A DNA stretch of 64,000 bases from Vicinamibacterales bacterium (GTDB taxonomy: Bacteria; Acidobacteriota; Vicinamibacteria; Vicinamibacterales; UBA2999): NCBI GenBank assembly GCA_041659285.1, contig JBAZYO010000007.1, forward strand, positions 180,198-244,197. The letters run 5' to 3'. A program made the translations under genes and the position numbers. This document shows, in pieces, positions 47,704 through 55,290 of this stretch. Under the pieces are notes generated by a model that had not been told where the DNA came from, ran no database searches, and was given only the letters and a program-made list of their open reading frames with translations. Numbering within the stretch: the stretch's first letter is position 1; each line of letters begins with the position of its first letter.

Positions 47704-48840
47704 GTGATAGCCGCCCGGGCGCTGATCGCGGCGCTCTGCCTGATGTTCGCGCGCGAGGCGCAGGCGCACGCGGCGCCGTTCAGCTACCTCGACCTCCACC
47801 TGGATGCCAGCGGCGTCACCGGCACGCTGGTCGTGCACGATCTGGACGCCGCGCACGATCTCGAGGTGGCGTCGGCCGACTCGCTGCTCGAACTCGGCGT
47901 CGCGAGCCGCTATCGGGACGCGCTGGTGGCGCTGCTCGGCCCACGCCTGAACCTGGAGTTCGATGGCCGGCCCGTCACCATCAGGTGGGGCGGCCTCGAT
48001 GTCGTGCCGGATCGGCAGAGCCTGCGGCTGGCCTTCACGGTGAGCGGCGGCCGGCCGGCGCGCGTCACCATTCGCGCCTATGTGTTCCCGTACGACCCGA
48101 TTCACCAGACCTTCGTCAACGTCTACGAAGACACCGCGCTCACCCACCAGGCCATCCTCGATGCCACGCGGCAATCGGCGGACTACTACTCGGGCACGGC
48201 GCAGGGCCGCCTCGCAGTAATCAGGACGTTCGTGCTGTCGGGCATCCAGCACATCCTGATTGGCCCGGACCACATCCTCTTCCTCGTCGGCCTGCTGTTG
48301 CTCGGCGGCACGTTCAAGCGGCTGGCCTTGATCGTCACGGCCTTCACGATTGGCCACAGCATCACGCTGTCGCTGGCGGCGCTCAACCTGGTGTCGCCGC
48401 CATCCCAGTTCGTGGAGCCGCTGATCGCGTTGACGATTGTCGTGGTGGGCGCCGACAACCTGCTGGTGCTGCGCCCATTCGACTCGGCGTCCTCTTCAGG
48501 ACGCCTTGCTCAGGGCAAGCGGCTGGGGCCACAGGAGGCCACCGACATTCGCGCCTGGCTGGCGGCCGGGTTCGGCCTGATTCACGGTTTCGGGTTCGCC
48601 TACGTGTTGAAGGAGTTCGGCCTGCCGCAAGCGGCCCTCGGCTGGTCGCTGTTTGCGTTCAACCTCGGCGTCGAGGCCGGCCAGCTGCTGATCGTCGGCG
48701 TCGTGGCGACGGTGCTGCTCCTGGTGCGCCGGCACAGCGCCGCGGCCGCGCGCCGGGTGGCCATGGCCGGATCGATCGGGGTTATTCTTGCCGGGCTGTA
48801 TTGGTTCGTGGAACGGGTATTCCTGACGGGAGGCGCGTGA
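47704..48840 (+). CDS. HupE/UreJ-family membrane protein (with REP insertion)
   Basis: The protein is 378 residues. The N-terminal about 180 residues are exported (VIAARALIAALCLMFAREAQA) and form a beta-rich extracellular domain. The C-terminal half has six to seven helices with the family motifs FVLSGIQHILIGPDHILFLVGLLLL and AGFGLIHGFGFAYVL, where His and Asp could bind nickel or another divalent metal. HupE/UreJ proteins transport or deliver metals to hydrogenase or urease. GTG 47704 follows GAGG. Between two helices the loop PFDSASSSGRLAQGKRLG is enlarged by a REP-like hairpin (48486-48505). No hydrogenase or urease gene is nearby. Confidence 0.82.
   Translation: MIAARALIAALCLMFAREAQAHAAPFSYLDLHLDASGVTGTLVVHDLDAAHDLEVASADSLLELGVASRYRDALVALLGPRLNLEFDGRPVTIRWGGLDVVPDRQSLRLAFTVSGGRPARVTIRAYVFPYDPIHQTFVNVYEDTALTHQAILDATRQSADYYSGTAQGRLAVIRTFVLSGIQHILIGPDHILFLVGLLLLGGTFKRLALIVTAFTIGHSITLSLAALNLVSPPSQFVEPLIALTIVVVGADNLLVLRPFDSASSSGRLAQGKRLGPQEATDIRAWLAAGFGLIHGFGFAYVLKEFGLPQAALGWSLFAFNLGVEAGQLLIVGVVATVLLLVRRHSAAAARRVAMAGSIGVILAGLYWFVERVFLTGGA
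48486..48505. repeat. REP-like hairpin inside the HupE gene
   Basis: GGCGTCCT-CTTC-AGGACGCC is an 8-bp perfect palindrome with a CTTC loop, followed by a weaker CTTGC/GCAAG pair. It lies in a variable loop of the protein, between transmembrane helices. Confidence 0.55.
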
Positions 48841-48893
48841 TGAGACGAGGAATACGGCGAGTTCAATCGCGCACGGCGCGAAGGACAACGTGC

Positions 48894-49100
48894 CTAAGAT
48901 CTACGCTGAGCTCGGCAAATAACGGTCGCGAGCCAGGAACCGGCCCGCAGTTGGGCGATGCCCCGGCTCGATCGCAGCTTGGCGGCGGTCTCCGCGATGC
49001 CGGCGCGATCGGCGATCTCCTTGAAGCTCAGGCCGAGGAGGTGGTGCTGGCTCAACGCGTCCCGCTTCGGCGCGGGCACCGTGGCCAGGGCGGCATGGTA
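48894..49100 (-). pseudogene. Remnant of an ECF sigma factor region 4
   Basis: Reading from 49100, AALATVPAPKRDALSQHHLLGLSFKEIADRAGIAETAAKLRSSRGIAQLRA resembles sigma region 4.2 (DNA-binding HTH) of ECF sigma factors, but regions 2 and 3 are missing and an in-frame TGA (49101-49103, the panE stop) precedes it. On the plus strand of the same stretch a short frame (48841-48922) ends in GAKDNVPKIYAELGK, which also looks like a gene tail. The 260-bp gap seems to be degraded coding material rather than a functional gene. Confidence 0.55.
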
Positions 49101-50018
49101 TCAGCGGGCGCCGTTCACGAACGGCGTCAGCACCGCGGTGATGAACTGGTGGGTCGGCGCCGGCACGCCCGCTTCCTTGCCAAGGCGCACCACCGCGCCG
49201 CTCAGCCAGGGCAGTTCGAGCCGGCGGCCGCGCTCGAGGTCCTCGAGCAGCGACGACTTCGAGTTGGCCGGGAAGTTCCGAATCAGGGCGAGGGTGTCAT
49301 CGACCAGCGTCGGCGGGAACACGATGCCGCGGGCGCGGCCGACGGCGATGGTCTCTTCGATCGCCGCCATCATCATCGCGAACAGGTTCGGGTCTTCGCG
49401 AATCACGCCCATCGGCGACCGGGTGACCGCGGTCATGCCGCTCCACGTCGACAGGCGCACGAACTTGATCCACAGGTCGGTCTCGACGCTCGTGCTCGCC
49501 GTGGCCTGGAAGCCGGCGCGGATGCAGGCCTCTTCAAACGCCACCAGCCGCGGCGACCGCGATCCATCCGGCTCGCCGAACACCAGCTGCTGGGCGGCGG
49601 TGTGCCGCAGGTGGCCGGGCCGGTCGAGCACGATGACGATGTAGGCGACGCCGCCGGCGACGTGATCCGCGCCGACATGTTTCGCCACCATGTCAACGGC
49701 CTCAACGCCGTTCTGGAGCGTGATCACCACGGTGCCGGGACCGATCATCGGCTTGAGGGTCGCCGCCGCCGCGTCGACGTCGTACAACTTCACCGTGAAC
49801 AACACCACGTCCACCGGTCCGACGTCTTCCGGCCGATCGGTCGCCTGCACCTTGGGCAGGTGCAGCGCCCCGTTGGGACTCTCGATGTGAAGGCCGCCCT
49901 CCCGCAGCGCGGCCAGGTGCGCGCCCCTCGCGAGAAAGGTCACGTTTTCACCGGCGGCGGCGAGCCGGCCGCCGAAATAGCCGCCGACGCCGCCCGAACC
50001 AAAGATCGCGATCTTCAC
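49101..50018 (-). CDS. panE: 2-dehydropantoate 2-reductase
   Basis: The 305-residue PanE/ApbA enzyme reduces ketopantoate to pantoate with NADPH in coenzyme A synthesis. The nucleotide-binding motif is MKIAIFGSGGVGGYFGGRLAAAGENV (GxGxxG form), followed by VVLFTVKLYD and ITLQNGVEA, the conserved NG region. The catalytic lysine region is in DLWIKFVRLSTWSGM, and PTHQFITAVL is near the end. Relatives also act on other 2-oxo acids. The start overlaps the cupin gene stop by four bases (50015-50018), so the pair is coupled. Confidence 0.92.
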   Translation of the reverse strand: MKIAIFGSGGVGGYFGGRLAAAGENVTFLARGAHLAALREGGLHIESPNGALHLPKVQATDRPEDVGPVDVVLFTVKLYDVDAAAATLKPMIGPGTVVITLQNGVEAVDMVAKHVGADHVAGGVAYIVIVLDRPGHLRHTAAQQLVFGEPDGSRSPRLVAFEEACIRAGFQATASTSVETDLWIKFVRLSTWSGMTAVTRSPMGVIREDPNLFAMMMAAIEETIAVGRARGIVFPPTLVDDTLALIRNFPANSKSSLLEDLERGRRLELPWLSGAVVRLGKEAGVPAPTHQFITAVLTPFVNGAR

Positions 50019-50320
50019 AGTTTCACTGCATCCAGACTGACGACGGGTTCGTCGCCGATAACGGCCGCGTTGTGCACGGTGCCGCGCGGGATCTCAATCC
50101 AGTCGCCCGCGGTCAGCACCTTCATGTGCCCGCGCACGACCAGCCGGAAACGGCCAGAGACGACGGCGTCGATCTTGTCGACGCCGTGGCGGTGGTCGGG
50201 AAACACGGTGCCTGGTTCGTACACGTACTTCGCGACGGCGTAGCCCAGCGACTCGAGCTTGGCTCGAAGCGCGGCTTCGGTAGCCGGCCCGTCAGACGTG
50301 TTCCAGCGTTGAACGGCCAC
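50015..50320 (-). CDS. Single-domain cupin protein
   Basis: The protein is 101 residues. Cupin motif 1 is PGTVFPDHRHGVDKIDAVVSG (H-x-H-x4-E/D pattern, with D instead of E), and motif 2 is GDWIEIPRGTVHNAAVIG. A metal site with two or three histidines is likely. It may be a small metal-dependent isomerase or a regulator; function unknown. It is coupled to panE by a four-base overlap and lies 1 bp downstream of the ferritin gene. Confidence 0.8.
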   Translation of the reverse strand: MAVQRWNTSDGPATEAALRAKLESLGYAVAKYVYEPGTVFPDHRHGVDKIDAVVSGRFRLVVRGHMKVLTAGDWIEIPRGTVHNAAVIGDEPVVSLDAVKL

Positions 50321-50321
50321 C

Positions 50322-50840
50322 CTACGCGCCGGCGGGTGGCGCCGGCATGCCGGGCACGGTCCCGCCCGACAGTTCCTGGTCGATCATCAGCAGCCCGACG
50401 CCGGTGTTGCCGGCCAACCGGATGCGGCCGAGCACGGCCCGCGCCGCGGCTTCTTCTTCCATCTGCTCGGTCACGAACCACTGCAGCATCACCACGCCCG
50501 GCCGGTCCTTGGCCTTCTCGGCGATCGCGTAGAGCTCGTTGATCGACGCGGTGACCTCCTGCTCGTTCTTCAGGACGTGCTCGCACAGCGCTTCCGCCGA
50601 CTTCCACTTCATGGGTGGTGCGGCGATCGCCGGCAGCACGACGCTCTGGTCGCGCTCCACGAGGTGATCGATGATCTTCTGCGCATGCATCAGCTCGTCG
50701 GACGACTGCTTGCGCATCCACGTCGCAAAGCCCGGCAGGTCGTGTTCCGACAGCCAGATCGACATCGCCAGGTATTCGTGCGACGCGCGGAACTCGAGCT
50801 TGAGATGCTCGTTGAGGCCCTTCAACAGATCTTTCGTCAT
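50322..50840 (-). CDS. Non-heme ferritin (FtnA-like)
   Basis: This 172-residue iron-storage protein has a four-helix-bundle pattern. It begins MTKDLLKGLNEHLKLEFRASHEYLAMSIWL, with the ferroxidase Glu (EFRASHEY), and continues MRKQSSDELMHAQKIIDHLVERD (the E-x-x-H pair) and FVTEQMEEEAAARAVLGRI (Glu in the third helix). These match the diiron centre of bacterial ferritins. ATG 50840 is chosen to give this start. It oxidises Fe2+ with hydrogen peroxide or oxygen and stores iron, consistent with an oxidative-stress theme shared with oxyR/katG. Confidence 0.9.
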   Translation of the reverse strand: MTKDLLKGLNEHLKLEFRASHEYLAMSIWLSEHDLPGFATWMRKQSSDELMHAQKIIDHLVERDQSVVLPAIAAPPMKWKSAEALCEHVLKNEQEVTASINELYAIAEKAKDRPGVVMLQWFVTEQMEEEAAARAVLGRIRLAGNTGVGLLMIDQELSGGTVPGMPAPPAGA

Positions 50841-50860
50841 GGTCGCTGGCTTCTCTCGCC

Positions 50861-51286
50861 TTATGGCGTGATCGTGAACTTCTGGGGAGCCGAGGCCACC
50901 AGCACCTGGCCGGCCTTGCGGGCGCTGACCTGCCACGTGTGCGCTTCCGGCTCCAGCGCCACGGTGGTCGGCAGCTTGGCTTCGGTGGCCGTAAGCACCG
51001 GGCTCTCCCAGACCACGCGGCCGTCGGAGTTCGCCTGGATCTTCACGACGTAGCCGTCGGCGCCGTCAACCGCCGACCACCGGAAGATGTCGATGTGGCC
51101 GCCGCTGGCGCCTTCGATTGGCTCCAGCAGCGACAGGGTCGCCGCCGGCTTCGGCGCTTCGGCCGGCGCCGCGGCCGGAGCGGGCGCCGCAACTGGTGCG
51201 GGTGCGCTGGCGGGCGCGCCGCCTCCGCAGGCCACGGTGAGGGTGATCAGGGCAACGGGGACAACGCTCGCAACGATACGTTTCAT
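50861..51286 (-). CDS. Lipoprotein with an Fn3-like domain, function unknown
   Basis: This 141-residue protein has a lipobox (LTVAC) and an Ala/Pro-rich spacer (APASAPAPVAAPAPAAAPAE). The C-terminal 90 residues form a beta-rich segment (HIDIFRWSAVDGADGYVVKIQA, THTWQVSARKAG-like) typical of a fibronectin type III-like domain. No catalytic motif. Its start overlaps the upstream small membrane gene by four bases (51283-51286). Confidence 0.65.
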   Translation of the reverse strand: MKRIVASVVPVALITLTVACGGGAPASAPAPVAAPAPAAAPAEAPKPAATLSLLEPIEGASGGHIDIFRWSAVDGADGYVVKIQANSDGRVVWESPVLTATEAKLPTTVALEPEAHTWQVSARKAGQVLVASAPQKFTITP

Positions 51287-51462
51287 GATGATCTACGCCG
51301 CGCGAGCTCGAAGCCCACGCCTCCAAGAATGACAAACAGTCCGGTTCCGGTCATCGCCAGCGGGAGTTGACCGTTGCCTCCGAAATACACCCCCGCGATC
51401 ATCGACGCGGCGGCTGCCGACATTACCGCGATCACCGCGGCAGCTGATGGTTTGTTGGCCAT
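51283..51462 (-). CDS. Small two-helix membrane protein
   Basis: This 59-residue protein (MANKPSAAAVIAVMSAAAASMIAGVYFGGN... GLFVILGGVGFELARRRSS) has two short hydrophobic helices and a positively charged tail, so it is membrane-embedded. Function unknown. TAGAAT lies 7 nt before ATG 51462, suggesting a leaderless message. ATG 51480 would add six residues but overlaps that element. Confidence 0.6.
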   Translation of the reverse strand: MANKPSAAAVIAVMSAAAASMIAGVYFGGNGQLPLAMTGTGLFVILGGVGFELARRRSS

Positions 51463-51469
51463 GTACTTG

Positions 51470-51475
51470 ATTCTA
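51470..51475 (-). promoter_or_regulatory. Candidate leaderless -10 element
   Basis: On the minus strand TAGAAT is followed by CAAGTAC (7 nt) and the ATG at 51462; no ribosome-binding site is present. Confidence 0.5.
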
Positions 51476-51489
51476 TCCAATCGGCCGCA

Positions 51490-52494
51490 CTAGCCGCCAA
51501 TGCGGTCCGCGAGCAGGCCCACGGCCAGCGCGTAGGCATGGGCGCAGTTGTAGCCAAGGAGCACGTCGTAGTTCGAATAGACCAGGTAGCTCTTCTTCCC
51601 GGCGCGCAGCAGCGATGCCGACCGATCCACCTTGGGGAGGGCGGCGCCGGTCACCGTCCTGACCCCCAGTTGCTGCCAGCGGTTCAGGGGCACCGGCACG
51701 GTGAGCTCGCGGGACGCGCGGCAGCCGCTTTGCCGCAACCCGACCGTGTCGATCAGGCGATCCGCACCGCCGGCGGGCAGCTTCACCTCGCGGCCCCACG
51801 CCTGCCGCTCGGTCCAGCCGTAGGCCTTCATGTAGCTGGCAATCGAGGCGAACACGTCTGGCAGCGCCTTCCAGATATCGCGGCGGCCGTCGCCGTCGAA
51901 GTCTTGCGCGTGGGCCAGGTAGCTCGAGGGCATGAACTGGGTCTGGCCCATCGCGCCCGCCCACGAGCCCTTCATTTCGGCGAGGCTGATGTGGCCCTGG
52001 TCGATGATCTGGAGCGCGTCCATCAGCTCGGACGTGAAGAAGGCGCCGCGACGCCCATCCCATGCCAGAGTGGCCAGCGCCTGCACGGTGGGCCGGGTGC
52101 CGGTGAACCGGCCGAAATTCGACTCCATGCCCCACACGGCGATGAGCAGCGAAGTGGGCGGGCCGTACTTCCTGCTGACTTGCGCGAGCAGCTTGCGGTG
52201 GGCCGTGGCCTGCTCGCGGGCGGTGCGCACGAAGCGGCGCGTGAGCCGGCGCTCGATGTATTGATCAACGGTCAGGACGGTTTCGGCCTGGGTGCGGTCG
52301 CGCTCGACCACCACTTCGAGCGGCTCGAGGCCGGTCAGGGCGGCCTCCACGGTCGCGGCGCTCACGCCTTTCGCGAGCGCCTGCTCTTTCAGTTGCGCGA
52401 CAAACGCCGGAAACTCCGGCCGTCCTTCCGGGGGCGACGGCACGGCGGCCTGCAGTGCGAGGGCGAAGGCCAGCAACAGCTTCAGGGTCGTCAC
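51490..52494 (-). CDS. Lytic murein transglycosylase (MltB-like, SLT_2)
   Basis: This 334-residue exported enzyme has a signal peptide (MTTLKLLLAFALALQAAVP) and no lipobox. The catalytic Glu is in VWGMESNFGRFTG. Family stretches WAGAMGQTQFMPSSYLAHAQDFDGDGRRDIW and NRWQQLGVRTVTG agree with membrane-bound lytic transglycosylase B, which cleaves peptidoglycan glycan strands to anhydro-muropeptides. It is periplasmic. The final part VYSNYDVLLGYNCAHAYALAVGLLADRI is also typical. A REP-like hairpin with a GGAG foot lies upstream (52536-52560). Confidence 0.9.
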   Translation of the reverse strand: MTTLKLLLAFALALQAAVPSPPEGRPEFPAFVAQLKEQALAKGVSAATVEAALTGLEPLEVVVERDRTQAETVLTVDQYIERRLTRRFVRTAREQATAHRKLLAQVSRKYGPPTSLLIAVWGMESNFGRFTGTRPTVQALATLAWDGRRGAFFTSELMDALQIIDQGHISLAEMKGSWAGAMGQTQFMPSSYLAHAQDFDGDGRRDIWKALPDVFASIASYMKAYGWTERQAWGREVKLPAGGADRLIDTVGLRQSGCRASRELTVPVPLNRWQQLGVRTVTGAALPKVDRSASLLRAGKKSYLVYSNYDVLLGYNCAHAYALAVGLLADRIGG

Positions 52495-52535
52495 CCTCTC
52501 ACTTTACTTGCGGCGGCACATCTCAAAAGAGAAAA

Positions 52536-52560
52536 GGGCGGCACTAAAGTGCCGCCCTCC
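52536..52560. repeat. REP-like hairpin (GGAG foot)
   Basis: GGGCGGCAC-TAAA-GTGCCGCCC (52536-52557), with CTCC next to it (52557-52560) giving GGAG on the minus strand. It has the foot-plus-hairpin shape of the other REPs but different arm sequences. It lies between the SDR stop (52576) and the transglycosylase start and may act as a terminator. Confidence 0.65.
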
Positions 52561-52575
52561 TGGCGAGCGCTGTGG

Positions 52576-53364
52576 TTAGAGCGCGTTACCGGCGGCACCA
52601 TCGACGGTGATGGCCTGGCCGGTGATGTAGCTGCCGGCCTGCGAGGCGAGGAACACGACCAGGTTCGCCAGCTCCTCGGGGCGGCCGAGGCGGCCGAGGG
52701 GAATGCCGGCCACCGAGGCCTTGCGAACGTCGTCCAGCGGCTTGCCGCTCTTCTGCGCGTTGGCCTGATCCAGCTCGGCGATGCGCTCGGTGTCGATGCG
52801 CCCGGGCGCAATCACGTTGACGAGAATGCCCTGCGGCGCCAACTCGCGCGACAGGGTCTTGGCAATGCCCCAGACACCGGCCCGCAACGCGTTGGAGAGC
52901 GCCAGGTTCGGGATCGGCTGCTTGATGGACGAGGAGGCAATGGTCAGCACGCGGCCGTAGCCGGCCTTCTTCATTTCCGGCGCCGCCGCCTGCACGATGC
53001 GCGTGAAGCTGAGCAGGTTCTGCTCGAACGCCTTCTGCCACTGCTCTTCGGTCATGGCCAGCGTCTCGCCGGCCGGCGGGCCGCCGGCGTTGTGGACGAC
53101 GATCTCCAGGCCGCCGTACTCGGCGACGGCGGTATCAACCAGCCGCCTGGCTTCGCTGGCGCTGCTGACGTCGGCCACCAGCGCCTTCACCCTGGCGCCG
53201 GTCTCGCGGCGGATGGTGTCGGCGGCGGCCTCAATGCGCGCCTGGTCGCGGCTGCACACCACGAGGTCGCAGCCCTCGCGCGCCAGTCCCAGTGCCGAGG
53301 CGTAGCCGAGGCCGCGGCTGGCGGCCATCACGATCGCGCGCTTACCCTTCAGTCCGAAGTCCAT
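52576..53364 (-). CDS. SDR-family protein lacking the usual catalytic Tyr-Lys
   Basis: This 262-residue Rossmann-fold protein of the FabG-like SDR superfamily has AASRGLGYASALGLAREG at the nucleotide site (in place of TGxxxGxG), ADVSSASEARRLVD, and VVHNAGGPP (the NAG motif). At the expected active site (SSSIKQPIPNLALSNALRAG) the Tyr of YxxxK is Leu and the Lys region is Arg, while Ser is kept. A group of SDRs with this SNxLRAA pattern exists. Dehydrogenase activity is therefore uncertain; it could be a scaffold or use another mechanism. It ends near the REP hairpin and follows the DapA-family gene on the same strand. Confidence 0.85.
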   Translation of the reverse strand: MDFGLKGKRAIVMAASRGLGYASALGLAREGCDLVVCSRDQARIEAAADTIRRETGARVKALVADVSSASEARRLVDTAVAEYGGLEIVVHNAGGPPAGETLAMTEEQWQKAFEQNLLSFTRIVQAAAPEMKKAGYGRVLTIASSSIKQPIPNLALSNALRAGVWGIAKTLSRELAPQGILVNVIAPGRIDTERIAELDQANAQKSGKPLDDVRKASVAGIPLGRLGRPEELANLVVFLASQAGSYITGQAITVDGAAGNAL

Positions 53365-53391
53365 GTGTGTCCTTGAGTCAAAAGTCCAAAA

Positions 53392-54297
53392 TTACGACGG
53401 CTTGCCGGTCAGCAGGTCCAGGCGCGCCAGGATGTCGTCGAGGTCCTTCAGCGTGTCGGCGTCGACCGGGGTAAACGGCGCGCGCACGCGCGAGTGCGTG
53501 ATCACGCCGCGCAACTGGTAGATGTGCTTGCGCAGCGCGAGATTGATGCGCGGCTGGTTCTCGAAGCGGATGATCGGCAGGAAGTGGTAGAACACCTCGG
53601 TGGCGCCATCGACATCACCGGCGGTGAACCGCCTGTGGATGTCCACCAGGATCTCCGGGAACGCAAAGCCGGTCATGGTGCCGATGGCCCCGTGCCGGAG
53701 CTCTTCGAGGAACATCATGCCGCCGAGGCCGCCGAAGATCTTCACGTCCTTCGAGGCGGCACGGATCTGCGTGATCTTCATCGGCGCCGGCTCGTCTTCG
53801 AGCTTGAGGAACGCCAGGCGGGGCGAGGCGCCCAGCCTGGCGATCAGCTCAACGCTCATGGTGATGCCGCCCACCGACGGCGGGAAGTCCTGGACGACCA
53901 CGGGGATGTCCACGGCGTCAGCCACGGCAAGGTAGTGGCGCTCGAGCGCGGCGTCGTTGGTGCGGGCCAGCTTCGGCGGCGCCACCATCACCGCCTTGGC
54001 GCCCAGTTCCTGCGCGCGGCGGCTGTAGGCGATGCAGCCGTCGGTGCCGGCGTGGGTCGTGCCGACGCAGATCGGGAAGCCGGCGCCGGCCGTCTCGATC
54101 ACGATCGCGGTGACGCGGTCGCGTTCGGCCTCGGTGAGCTTGTCGGCCTCGCCGAGCACGCCGAGGATGGTCATGCCGTTGACGCCGGTGCCGCGCGTGA
54201 ACTCGGTCAGCCGGCGCAGGCTCGGCTCGTCAAGCGAGCCATCAGGCTGAAACGGCGTGGGCGTGATGTTGTAAATGCCAGTCAGGTAGTCGAACAT
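53392..54297 (-). CDS. Dihydrodipicolinate synthase (DapA) family aldolase
   Basis: This 301-residue TIM-barrel lyase belongs to the N-acetylneuraminate lyase/DapA family. The Schiff-base lysine is in LAFLKLEDEP, and the start TGIYNITPTPFQPDGSLDEPSLRRLTEF and GVNGMTILGVLGEADKLTEAER are family-typical (GxxGE). The loop carrying the active-site tyrosine in DapA (YNVP) reads QDFPPSVGG, so Tyr is replaced by Phe at that position. It is therefore more likely a 2-keto-3-deoxy-sugar-acid or hydroxyproline-type aldolase than a lysine-pathway enzyme. It lies 27 bp upstream of the SDR gene and may share its pathway. Confidence 0.85.
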   Translation of the reverse strand: MFDYLTGIYNITPTPFQPDGSLDEPSLRRLTEFTRGTGVNGMTILGVLGEADKLTEAERDRVTAIVIETAGAGFPICVGTTHAGTDGCIAYSRRAQELGAKAVMVAPPKLARTNDAALERHYLAVADAVDIPVVVQDFPPSVGGITMSVELIARLGASPRLAFLKLEDEPAPMKITQIRAASKDVKIFGGLGGMMFLEELRHGAIGTMTGFAFPEILVDIHRRFTAGDVDGATEVFYHFLPIIRFENQPRINLALRKHIYQLRGVITHSRVRAPFTPVDADTLKDLDDILARLDLLTGKPS

Positions 54298-54309
54298 TCG
54301 CCTCGTACT

Positions 54310-55287
54310 CTACTTCGCGTCGGGGAAACGGGTGACGCGGTTGACGACGGGCGGCTGCGTCCGCAGGTAGGCGTAAATGGCCGCCAGGTCCTCGCGCGTC
54401 ATCCCGGCGTAGGCGGTGAGCGGCATCACCGTGTTCTGGCGCCGTTCCGTCTCACTCAGCACCGCGTCCGACGGCGTTTCAAACGCCTTGAACTTGTCGA
54501 TGAACTGCTGCTCGGTCCACGAGCCGATGCCGGTGTCGGCGTCGGGGGTGATGTTGGCCGCCCGCACGCGGTAGCCGGTCTCCAGGAATTCCATGCCGCC
54601 GGCGAAGTCCCTGCCCGGCAAGGGCTGCCCGCGATCGTCGATCGGCGTGTGGCAGTCAGCGCACAGCGCCGAGCGTGTCATGTAACGGCCGTACGCCACC
54701 TTGTCATCCGGCGAGGGCCGCGGTTGCGGAGCCCCGGGCGAGGGAATGGTCCGGACGATCAGGTTCATCGGGAAGTTCAAACTGCGCGCGGGCACCTGGT
54801 TCTCGAGCGCACGCCACGAGCGGATGTAGGCCAACACCGCGTGCATGTCGTCGGCGGCCATCGCCCCGAAGTGCGGGTACGGCATCAGCGGAAAGAGCGC
54901 CGTCCCGTCCTTCGAGACGCCGGCCGTCACGGCCCGCTGCAATTCCCCGTCAGTCCACGTTCCGATCGCCGCCGGGGTGATGTTCTTGCCGTACACGGTC
55001 CCGGCGCCGCCCAGCGGGAACTCCTGGCCACCGACGCCGATGCGGTCCGGCTTGACCGGGCCCGAGAACTTCGTCCAGTCACGCTCGCTGTGACAGGAGG
55101 TACACCCCGTGACATGGTCGCTCAAGTACTTGCCGCGCGCCAGCCGTTCCGGAGTCGGCTCCAGCGTCACCACCGCGGGTGGCGGCACCTTCGGGAACGC
55201 GAACATCAGGTAGCCGATCCCCGCCGCCGCCAGCACCACAACCAGAACGACGAGTCCGCCAACGATCTTGAAAATCAGTTTCATCAT
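54310..55287 (-). CDS. Membrane-anchored diheme cytochrome c
   Basis: This 325-residue protein has one N-terminal helix (about 5-30) and two cytochrome c domains. The heme sites are CTSCHSERDW and CADCHTPIDDRG, with the axial Met candidates in FPLMPYPHFGAM and NTVMPLTAYAGMT. It resembles alcohol-dehydrogenase-associated or Planctomycete-type diheme cytochromes that transfer electrons in the periplasm. The partner is not clear. Three bases separate its start from the amidohydrolase stop, so they may be cotranscribed. Confidence 0.88.
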   Translation of the reverse strand: MMKLIFKIVGGLVVLVVVLAAAGIGYLMFAFPKVPPPAVVTLEPTPERLARGKYLSDHVTGCTSCHSERDWTKFSGPVKPDRIGVGGQEFPLGGAGTVYGKNITPAAIGTWTDGELQRAVTAGVSKDGTALFPLMPYPHFGAMAADDMHAVLAYIRSWRALENQVPARSLNFPMNLIVRTIPSPGAPQPRPSPDDKVAYGRYMTRSALCADCHTPIDDRGQPLPGRDFAGGMEFLETGYRVRAANITPDADTGIGSWTEQQFIDKFKAFETPSDAVLSETERRQNTVMPLTAYAGMTREDLAAIYAYLRTQPPVVNRVTRFPDAK

Positions 55288-55290
55288 GAT

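Noticed and set aside
50861..51286. Lipoprotein as a sugar-binding or CBM protein
   Set aside because: Only a generic Fn3-like strand pattern is visible; no binding motif supports a specific name.
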